NCBI GenBank assembly: GCA_937873805.1
Contig: CALMWO010000604.1
Coordinates: 1 to 6,039 of the forward strand
From: an uncultured Hyphomonadaceae bacterium
Lineage (GTDB): Bacteria; Pseudomonadota; Alphaproteobacteria; Caulobacterales; Hyphomonadaceae
DNA: 6,039 nucleotides
Direction of reading: 5' to 3'
This document shows, piece by piece, positions 1 through 4,874 of the stretch. A program made the position numbers and the translations under genes. The notes under the pieces are model-generated. The model saw only the letters and a program-made list of their open reading frames with translations. It was not told the DNA's origin and searched no databases. How positions within the stretch are numbered: the stretch's first letter is position 1; each line of letters begins with the position of its first letter.

Positions 1-666
1 GCCCGGCGTCACCAGTTCGGGCGCCATCAGGTCGGCCACCTGCGGCGGGATCAGGCCCTCCAGCATGCGCGTCGCGGCGGTCGGCGCCAGCGTGTTGACG
101 CGGATGTTGTTCTTCGCGCCCTCATGGTGAAGCACGTTCATGAAGCCGACCATCGCCGCTTTCGCCGCGCCATAGTTCGACTGCCCGAAGTTTCCATAGA
201 TGCCCGACGCCGACGAGGTCAGCATGATGCGGCCATAGTTCTGCTCGCGCATCGTTTCCCACACCGCCTTGGTGCAGTTCGCCGTGCCGAACAGGTGAAC
301 GTCGACGACCTTCTTGAAGTCATCCATCGTCATCTTGGAGAACGACTTGTCGCGCAGGATGCCGGCATTGTTGATCAGGATATCGACACGGCCCCATTTG
401 GCCTTCGCCTCGGCCACCATCGCCTCGACCTGATCGAGCCTGGTGATGTCCGCGCCATTGCCGATGGCCTCGCCGCCGCCATCACGGATCTCTTTCGCTA
501 CCGTCTCAGCCGCAGAAACCGAACCACCCGATCCATCGACAGAGCCGCCCAGATCATTGACCACAACCTTCGCGCCAAGCTTCGCCAGCTGCAGGCAATG
601 TTCCCGGCCCAGGCCGTTGCCCCCGCCAGTCACGATTGCAACCTTGCCGTCAAATCGAATGGTCAT
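1..666 (-). CDS. SDR oxidoreductase, MFE-2/HSD17B4-type (3R)-hydroxyacyl-CoA dehydrogenase-like, 3' end outside window
   Basis: Short-chain dehydrogenase/reductase; the first 222 codons are visible and the C-terminus lies beyond base 1. It starts at ATG 664-666 (MTIRFDGKVAIVTGGG), with GAGGA at 672-676 as ribosome binding site. The Rossmann nucleotide loop is GGGNGLG (residues 14-20), followed by NNAG at 99-102 and the catalytic set Ser152, Tyr165 and Lys169 (YxxxK). The stretch TSSASGIYGNFGQ (150-162) is the hallmark I know from the dehydrogenase domain of eukaryotic peroxisomal multifunctional enzyme type 2, which oxidises (3R)-3-hydroxyacyl-CoA during beta-oxidation. His124 occupies the place of the usual tetrad Asn, as I recall for this subgroup. 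A cytoplasmic NAD-dependent hydroxyacyl-CoA or steroid dehydrogenase is likely; the exact substrate is inferred. The 60 bases upstream (667-726) separate it from the pgk-tail fragment and show no convincing promoter. Confidence 0.93.
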   Translation of the reverse strand, partial: MTIRFDGKVAIVTGGGNGLGREHCLQLAKLGAKVVVNDLGGSVDGSGGSVSAAETVAKEIRDGGGEAIGNGADITRLDQVEAMVAEAKAKWGRVDILINNAGILRDKSFSKMTMDDFKKVVDVHLFGTANCTKAVWETMREQNYGRIMLTSSASGIYGNFGQSNYGAAKAAMVGFMNVLHHEGAKNNIRVNTLAPTAATRMLEGLIPPQVADLMAPELVTPG

Positions 667-726
667 GTCGGTCCTCGTTACGTTTGCGGAATGCCGATGG
701 CAAAGGCTGACGGGGAAGGCAAGAGC

Positions 727-900
727 TCACACCTTCGGCGCTTCCACGCCCGGCAGGGGCTTGCCTTCCATCCAATCCACGAAGGCGCCGCCTGCTATAG
801 AGACGAAAGTGAGGTCATTCGCAACGCCTGCATGGTTCATCGCGGAGACCGTGTCGCCGCCGCCCGCGATCGCAACCAGCTTGCTTTCCTTGGCCAGTTT
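727..900 (-). pseudogene. Detached 3' end of a phosphoglycerate kinase gene (57 codons plus stop)
   Basis: This stretch encodes a near-copy of the last 57 residues of PGK (residues 340-396 of the full gene at 1529-2719), from KLAKE through the nucleotide-binding AGGGDTVSAMNHAG to GVEAPKV and a TGA stop. By hand alignment, 48 of 57 residues and 144 of 171 bases match with no gaps. Upstream of base 900 the similarity stops abruptly; the frame stays open to about 945, where the only start is a TTG (NNQDPLTDRTRR and nearby residues do not resemble PGK). The N-terminal domain and most of the C-terminal domain are absent, so it cannot be a kinase. It overlaps the adjoining lipoprotein gene's end only through its non-homologous leader. 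I call it a gene remnant. A short expressed peptide of about 72 residues is possible, but the TTG start and lack of a clear ribosome binding site argue against it. Confidence 0.85.
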
Positions 901-917
901 GCGCCGCGTGCGGTCTG

Positions 918-1466
918 TCAGCGGATCCTGGTTGTTGCCGCCCAAGTCTGCTCGGTCATGACAATGCCAAGCAGGCTGGGCGCAGCTTTCAGATCATCAC
1001 GCATGGTGGACCATTTTTCAGGATCGCAGCCGAAATCGTAGATCAGCTCGTCTGTAGCGCCTGCGCTACGCCATGAAACAGTTGTTCCCGGCATATCCGT
1101 AAACATGACCGAGCAATCATCGTTACCAAGACTTCGCCGACCTGCGGGGCGATAAGGTGCAAGTCTGTTCCTGAATGCCGACAGCTGTTCAGGCGTAACT
1201 GTAATCAGCTCGCGAGTTGTGCGCCACACAGGCTCATTCTCAGCGTGCGTTGCTCGCTTGGCGGATATGTCCTGCTCACGTTCGATCCACACGCGCCCGT
1301 CCTCGGCAACGGTAAGTGTCATTGAGACGCAACCGAAACAGAATGGCCCATAGGACGGAGCGTAGACGATAACTTCGCCGGGTAGGTCGGCGGGCGGCGG
1401 ATCAACAGTCGCGCATGCCGATGCTGCGAGCGTCGCGGCAAGCGCAAATGTGCGTATCACTGTCAT
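918..1466 (-). CDS. Putative cysteine-containing lipoprotein (182 aa), function unknown
   Basis: No confident family. ATG at 1464-1466 gives a compact lipoprotein signal peptide: Arg5, a hydrophobic Ala/Leu stretch (residues 7-17) and ASAC with lipid-carrying Cys18. The -3 residue is Ala rather than Leu, so the lipobox is acceptable but not ideal. A Pro-rich linker (PPPADLP) follows. The mature part has CFGC (Cys43, Cys46), then an EDGRVWIE strand, Cys118 in NDDC and Cys147 in DFGC, enough for two disulfides in the periplasm. The CxxC followed by a strand with DGxV loosely recalls DUF6438-type proteins; I could not verify that. Line 1081-1140 counts 30 G+C of 60 and 1321-1380 counts 32, against 40 of 60 in a pgk line, suggesting a different origin. 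The ribosome binding site is poor (GGGG only 3 bases from ATG), and a hairpin lies just upstream. Its last residues (about AATTRIR) abut the pgk-tail fragment, so its natural C-terminus may have been altered at the junction. Confidence 0.72.
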   Translation of the reverse strand: MTVIRTFALAATLAASACATVDPPPADLPGEVIVYAPSYGPFCFGCVSMTLTVAEDGRVWIEREQDISAKRATHAENEPVWRTTRELITVTPEQLSAFRNRLAPYRPAGRRSLGNDDCSVMFTDMPGTTVSWRSAGATDELIYDFGCDPEKWSTMRDDLKAAPSLLGIVMTEQTWAATTRIR

Positions 1467-1471
1467 GAGCC

Positions 1472-1491
1472 CCGCCGTCACCGACAGGCGG
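1472..1491 (-). promoter_or_regulatory. Hairpin 5 bases upstream of the lipoprotein start
   Basis: Arms 1472-1479 and 1483-1491 pair over 8 base pairs (5 + 3) around a one-base bulge at 1486 and a three-base loop at 1480-1482. In the transcript it ends 5 bases before the ATG at 1466, so the G-rich Shine-Dalgarno-like stretch lies largely in the stem. It could limit translation of the lipoprotein. It could also be a residual pgk terminator, but no U-run follows it. The pairing is seen; the function is inferred. Confidence 0.35.
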
Positions 1492-1528
1492 AAGCCAGCA
1501 AAATTCACCAGCCTTGGCAAGCGTGACG

Positions 1529-2719
1529 TCAGACCTTCAGAGCTTCCACGCCCGGAAGGACTTTGCCTTCCATCCATTCGAGGAAGGCGCCGCCTGCCGT
1601 CGAGACGAAGGTGAGGTCGTTGGCGATGCCAGCGTGGTTCATCGCGGAGACGGTGTCGCCGCCGCCGGCGACCGCAACCAGCCTGCCTTCCTTGGCGAGC
1701 TTCGCGGCTTCCTTCGCGGCTTCCACCGTGCCCTTGTCGAAGGGCGGGATTTCGAACACGCCCAGCGGGCCGTTCCAGACCAGCGTCTTGGAGTTGCCCA
1801 TGGCGCGCTTCAGGCGCTCGACCGTTTCCGGGCCGGCGTCGAGAATACGCTCCTGCTCGTCGATATTGCCCAGCGTGCGCACGCGGGCTGCCGCGCCCGG
1901 CTCCATGCGCTCGGCGACAACGATGTCGAGCGGCAGGAACAGCTTGCAGTTGTTGCGTCCGGCAAGGCCGATGATCTCACGCGCCGTGTCGGCAAGGTCC
2001 TTCTCGCAGTACGAGGCGCCAACGTCGTGGCCCATCGCATAGAGGAAGGTGTTGGCCATGCCGCCGCCAATCGCCAGCTTGTCGAGCTTGGTGACGAGGT
2101 TCTTCAGCAGGTCGAGCTTGGTCGAGACTTTCGAGCCGCCGACAATGCCGATCACCGGCCGTTGCGGATTGCCCAGCGCGGCATCGAGCGCATTGAGCTC
2201 ACGCTCCATCGACAGGCCCGGATAGGCCGGCAGAAGTTTCGCGACGCCTTCGGTCGAGGCATGCGCGCGGTGCGCAGCCGAGAAGGCATCGTTGACATAG
2301 ATATCGCCCAGCTTGGCCAGTTCAGCGGCAAACGCCGCATCATTCTTCTCTTCGCCCGCGTGATAGCGAAGGTTTTCCAGCAGCGCGACGCCGCCCGCCT
2401 TCAGGCCATCGACAACCGCCTTGGCGTCAGCGCCGATGCAGTCATCTGCCCAGGCCACATCCCTGCCGACCAGTTTGGACAGGGCAGGCAGGATCGGCTT
2501 CAGGCTCATCTCGGGAACGCGCTTGCCCTTGGGCCTGTCGAAGTGCGCGAGCAGGACAACCTTGGCGCCCGCTTTCGACAGCAGGTCGATCGTCGGCAAC
2601 GCCGCGCGCAGGCGCGTGTCATCGGTGATCTGCCCATCATCCATCGGCACGTTGAAATCAACGCGCACCAGCGCGGTCTTGCCCGAAAGGTCGGCGCCCT
2701 GAAGCGTGCGGAAGGTCAC
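1529..2719 (-). CDS. pgk: Phosphoglycerate kinase
   Basis: Cytoplasmic enzyme that transfers phosphate between 1,3-bisphosphoglycerate/ADP and 3-phosphoglycerate/ATP in glycolysis and gluconeogenesis. It is 396 residues, the normal bacterial length, and complete. N-terminal substrate domain: RVDFNVP (19-25, with Asp21 and Asn23), Arg36, HFDRPKG (His59, Arg62), ENLRYH (Arg118) and NDAFSAAHRAH (Arg151). C-terminal nucleotide domain: GGSKVSTK (Lys197, Lys201), GGGMANTF, VWNGPLGVFE and the ATP loop AGGGDT (351-356). The start is GTG 2717-2719. An in-frame stop at 2726-2728 rules out a longer form, and GGTGA at 2727-2731 sits 7 bases upstream of the GTG. The start overlaps the TGA of the preceding lipoprotein gene (GTGA, 4 bases), so translation is probably coupled to it. 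Its last 57 codons recur as a detached fragment at 727-900. Confidence 0.98.
   Translation of the reverse strand: MTFRTLQGADLSGKTALVRVDFNVPMDDGQITDDTRLRAALPTIDLLSKAGAKVVLLAHFDRPKGKRVPEMSLKPILPALSKLVGRDVAWADDCIGADAKAVVDGLKAGGVALLENLRYHAGEEKNDAAFAAELAKLGDIYVNDAFSAAHRAHASTEGVAKLLPAYPGLSMERELNALDAALGNPQRPVIGIVGGSKVSTKLDLLKNLVTKLDKLAIGGGMANTFLYAMGHDVGASYCEKDLADTAREIIGLAGRNNCKLFLPLDIVVAERMEPGAAARVRTLGNIDEQERILDAGPETVERLKRAMGNSKTLVWNGPLGVFEIPPFDKGTVEAAKEAAKLAKEGRLVAVAGGGDTVSAMNHAGIANDLTFVSTAGGAFLEWMEGKVLPGVEALKV
1701..1724 (-). repeat. Perfect 12-base tandem repeat inside pgk
   Basis: Two identical 12-base units (1701-1712 and 1713-1724) encode the repeated helix residues EAAK-EAAK near PGK residues 332-340. 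The number of residues between the preceding TVE and the ATP loop is the same as I recall for other alphaproteobacterial PGKs, so this looks like an ancestral helix rather than a recent insertion. It begins at the point where similarity to the detached pgk tail ends (1702). Confidence 0.6.
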
Positions 2720-3243
2720 GGTTGATTCACCACAGTTTGGATTTTGAAGAGTGTTTCACAGGCAGAGACGTTGTCGGTTCTCGGCTCGCCCAATGCAAAA
2801 TCGGGGCAAAAGCCGTCCGCACAAGCCACAAAATTCGAGCCACGTGCAAGGTCCGCCATATGATCCACACTCTCGAAATCGAACCAAAGGCGGGCTATCA
2901 GCGTCTTGCCGTTCGCGCGACATTCGAGAAGTTTGTAGCTGGCGCAGTCGGCAGAAGCTCTCTCTTCATCACCCAATGGCGTCCACTTCTTGGCTGGGCA
3001 GGACACAAGCATTGCCTCCGCTTCCGCAAGGGTTACGCCCCGCAGTGGCGAAATTGCGCGGTGGCGACCCGCCATGCTGAAGGGTTCGGTTCCCATATCT
3101 CTTTCAAGGGCGTACTGTAGCAGGACGCGCGGCTCTAAGGGCGTTGGCGACGGTCGGCATCCAGCAAATAGTATGGCTACGCCAGCCGCCGGGATTAGCG
3201 ACAAAGCCGCACGCGGACGTTTCAGCTGATGGGGTCTTCCCAC
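2716..3243 (-). CDS. Putative six-cysteine lipoprotein (175 aa) in the gap-pgk operon, function unknown
   Basis: No family recognised. I place the start at GTG 3241-3243, because AGGA at 3250-3253 lies 6 bases upstream and the resulting N-terminus is a good lipoprotein signal: a basic n-region (KRPR, residues 8-11), a hydrophobic core from about 12 to 27, and LFAGC with lipid Cys29, then a Pro-rich linker (RPSPTPLEP). The mature chain carries Cys82, 100, 108, 141, 146 and 162, which would allow three disulfides, so a folded domain on the outer face of the inner membrane or in the outer membrane is likely. The start lies inside the preceding gene (22-base overlap) and the stop overlaps the pgk start. 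Codons such as ATA, CTA and TTA in the signal region, and 30 of 60 G+C at 2821-2880, differ from the glycolytic genes. The reading frame stays open upstream to 3546, but that part runs antisense-like through the neighbour in another frame and lacks a signal peptide at its start. Confidence 0.75.
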   Translation of the reverse strand: MGRPHQLKRPRAALSLIPAAGVAILFAGCRPSPTPLEPRVLLQYALERDMGTEPFSMAGRHRAISPLRGVTLAEAEAMLVSCPAKKWTPLGDEERASADCASYKLLECRANGKTLIARLWFDFESVDHMADLARGSNFVACADGFCPDFALGEPRTDNVSACETLFKIQTVVNQP

Positions 3244-3698
3244 GGCGTATCCTGCTCCCTGACGCTCTTGAGCAGTTCGAACCCGATCCGCCGCGGCTCG
3301 TCGTTTATCTTGCGCACCGCGACCAGCAGCATCGAGACCTGGCTGTAGTGCTGCACCAGCTCCCATTTCCGCCCATCGGGGAATTCGCCCATGAACAGGA
3401 TCATGTCCGGGCCCCAGCTCGCAACATTCGACAGGTGCAGCGGCTCGCCGTTCGGCCCTTCGACAAAGCGTCCGCCAACCTCGTGATCGGGCCCGAGATT
3501 TTTCTCGAACTCCATCACCTGATGGACCAGCCGCTGATGCATCCAAGCCGCTGGATCGTAAGGCTTGTCGTCAGTCGTGGCCGGCACGCCCGGCGCTCCA
3601 ACAACCTCGCCCTTCACATGGTAGGGCGGCGATGCAGAAACAGGAACGGCGACCTCTGAGGTCGCCGTCTTGTCTTTCGGAGTTTTGGACTTCGCCAC
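3222..3698 (-). CDS. Conserved-looking hypothetical protein (158 aa), possibly DUF6173-like
   Basis: A soluble cytoplasmic protein with no signal peptide or membrane segment. The start is GTG 3696-3698, which shares its first base with the TAG of gap (TAGTG). It gives a plausible N-terminus, MAKSKTPKDK. An upstream in-frame start at 3755 would need a 58-base overlap with gap. Residues 1-45 are Lys/Thr/Pro/Ala-rich and probably disordered. From about 46 to 145 there is a compact domain: DPAAW (48-52), a helix with HQRLVHQVMEFEKNLG, HEVGGRF (72-78), WGPDMILFMGEF (95-106), LVQHYSQVSMLL (114-125) and PRRIGFELL (135-143). The order FE..L..xHEV, PDxxxF, QHxSQ, RRIGF resembles what I remember of DUF6173, a family of unknown function in alphaproteobacteria; this is memory, not a search. 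No strong ribosome binding site is present, so coupling to gap translation is likely. Confidence 0.85.
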   Translation of the reverse strand: MAKSKTPKDKTATSEVAVPVSASPPYHVKGEVVGAPGVPATTDDKPYDPAAWMHQRLVHQVMEFEKNLGPDHEVGGRFVEGPNGEPLHLSNVASWGPDMILFMGEFPDGRKWELVQHYSQVSMLLVAVRKINDEPRRIGFELLKSVREQDTPWEDPIS

Positions 3699-4705
3699 TA
3701 GATCAGCTTCGCCCAGGCGACAGCCGTGTCGCTCATGCGGGTCGAGAAGCCCCACTCATTGTCATACCAGCTCATGATCGACACGAACGTGCCGTCCATC
3801 ACCTTGGTCTGGTCGGTGTGGAAGATCGACGAGTGCGGGTTGTGGTTGAAGTCGGAGGACACAAGCTTCTCGTCCGTGTAACCGAGGATGCCCTTCAGCT
3901 TGCCGTTCGCTGCGTCGCGGATGAGATCGTTGACCTCTTTCGCGCTCGTGCCGCGCTTGGCGATGAACTTGAAGTCCACCAGCGACACGTTCGGCGTCGG
4001 CACGCGCACCGACACGCCATCCAGCTTGCCGTTCAGGTCCGGCAGCACGAGGCCAACGGCCTTCGCCGCGCCCGTCGAGGTCGGGATCATCGACAGCGCC
4101 GCCGCACGGCCGCGATAGAGATCCTTGTGCATCGTATCCAGCGTCGGCTGGTCGCCGGTGTAGGAGTGGATGGTCGTCATCATGCCCTTCTCGATGCCGA
4201 TGGCGTCGTGAAGAACGCTGACCACCGGCACAAGGCAGTTGGTCGTGCAGGAAGCGTTCGAGACGATCATGTGCTCCTTGGTGAGCTTCTGATGGTTCAC
4301 GCCATAGACGACCGTCAGGTCCGAATTCTCGCCCGGGGCCGAGATCAGCACGCGCTTGGCGCCAGCCTGAAGATGAAGGGCGGCCTTGTCCTTCGCAGTA
4401 AAGATGCCTGTGCATTCGAACGCGATATCCACGTTCAGCTCTTTGTGCGGCAGCTCGGCCGGGTTCTTGATCGCCGTGACCTTGAAGCGCTGGTTGCCGA
4501 CCGAGACGAAATCGCCCTCGACCTTCACGTCCATGTTCAGGGGGCCGTGAACCGAGTCGTATTTCAGCAGGTGGACGTTGGTTTCCACCGGGCCGAGGTC
4601 GTTAACCGCGACGACTTCGATGTCCGTGCGTTTGTGTTCCAGGATGGAACGGAGAACCAGTCGACCAATCCGGCCAAAACCGTTGATCGCAACACGAACA
4701 GCCAT
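3698..4705 (-). CDS. gap: Type I glyceraldehyde-3-phosphate dehydrogenase
   Basis: Cytoplasmic tetrameric enzyme that oxidatively phosphorylates glyceraldehyde-3-phosphate to 1,3-bisphosphoglycerate, the substrate of the PGK encoded three genes on. It is 335 residues, the normal length. The NAD-binding motif INGFGRIGR (7-15) is followed by VND (34-36). The catalytic motif SNASCTTNC (149-157) supplies nucleophile Cys153, and His180 in TIHSYT is the base. STGAAKAV and RVPTPNVS are the phosphate-site and S-loop region signatures, and SWYDNEWGFS lies near the C-terminus. Residues 191-192 are Thr-Met at the site that is Leu-Pro in the strictly NAD-dependent Bacillus enzyme, so coenzyme choice cannot be read with confidence. 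ATG 4703-4705 has GAGG at 4713-4716 as ribosome binding site. It is the first gene of the overlapping gap-to-pgk set and follows tkt after 169 bases. Confidence 0.98.
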   Translation of the reverse strand: MAVRVAINGFGRIGRLVLRSILEHKRTDIEVVAVNDLGPVETNVHLLKYDSVHGPLNMDVKVEGDFVSVGNQRFKVTAIKNPAELPHKELNVDIAFECTGIFTAKDKAALHLQAGAKRVLISAPGENSDLTVVYGVNHQKLTKEHMIVSNASCTTNCLVPVVSVLHDAIGIEKGMMTTIHSYTGDQPTLDTMHKDLYRGRAAALSMIPTSTGAAKAVGLVLPDLNGKLDGVSVRVPTPNVSLVDFKFIAKRGTSAKEVNDLIRDAANGKLKGILGYTDEKLVSSDFNHNPHSSIFHTDQTKVMDGTFVSIMSWYDNEWGFSTRMSDTAVAWAKLI

Positions 4706-4842
4706 CTCGAAACCTCAATCAAAACGTTGCGGCCCCGGATGCACGAATGGGACCGGCCAATCCGTGGGTCTTATGCGCGGCGTAATAGCGGATTTTTGCC
4801 CGCTGGCGAGACTTTTGGACGGTGAAAATCGCGCAATTACCC
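4706..4842 (-). promoter_or_regulatory. tkt-gap intergenic region, probable gap leader; no clear promoter
   Basis: Non-coding stretch before gap, holding the gap ribosome binding site (4713-4716) and two AT-richer patches at about 4791-4799 and 4820-4839. GCTATTAC (minus strand, 4782-4789) matches the Caulobacter-type -10 pattern GCTANAWC except at one position, but no TTGACG-like -35 sits at the right distance. A promoter for the gap-pgk set would be expected here; I cannot fix its position. Confidence 0.3.
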
Positions 4843-4874
4843 GCAGCACTTCGTGATGCAGGCAGGAATGCCTG
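4843..4874 (-). terminator. Two adjacent small hairpins directly after the tkt stop codon
   Basis: The first hairpin pairs 4869-4874 with 4859-4864 (6 perfect base pairs, TTCC loop in the transcript) and begins on the base after the tkt TGA. The second pairs 4853-4859 with 4843-4849 (7 pairs with one mismatch, GAA loop) and shares one base with the first, so the two may be alternatives. Neither is followed by a U-run, so a classical intrinsic terminator is not supported. Protection of the tkt mRNA 3' end or weak termination are alternatives. Confidence 0.35.

Noticed and set aside
673..709. TTGCCA with a 17-base spacer to TAACGA, considered as a promoter for the dehydrogenase
   Set aside because: The -10 element matches the consensus poorly and would overlap the ribosome binding site of the gene it should drive.
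667..726. Possible continuation of pgk homology beyond the fragment's stop (CTTGCC and TTTGC occur at matching spacing after both pgk stops)
   Set aside because: Only two short words match at the same relative spacing, the rest does not align, and their offset from the stop codons differs. Too weak to claim.
124..1041. Plus-strand open frame of 305 codons across the dehydrogenase, the pgk fragment and the lipoprotein 3' end
   Set aside because: It crosses three unrelated minus-strand coding segments, each of which has clear protein-level evidence, so it is a chance frame.
1524..1531. Eight-base palindrome TGACGTCA over the pgk stop codon, considered as an operator or insertion site
   Set aside because: It has no extended symmetry, no second copy at the fragment's stop, and such a short palindrome is expected by chance.
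1701..1724. 12-base tandem repeat in pgk as a recombination hotspot that produced the fragment
   Set aside because: It starts at the edge of the duplicated similarity, but the fragment carries no trace of the repeat, and the helix length matches the family, so no causal link can be shown.
1514..2725. Long plus-strand open frame (403 codons) opposite pgk
   Set aside because: It mirrors pgk on the other strand, is rich in Arg, His and Ala with no recognisable motif, and is the expected by-product of GC-rich codon bias.
3632..4825. Long plus-strand open frame (397 codons) opposite gap
   Set aside because: Same reason: an antisense shadow of gap with an R/H/V-rich, low-information translation and no supporting start signal.
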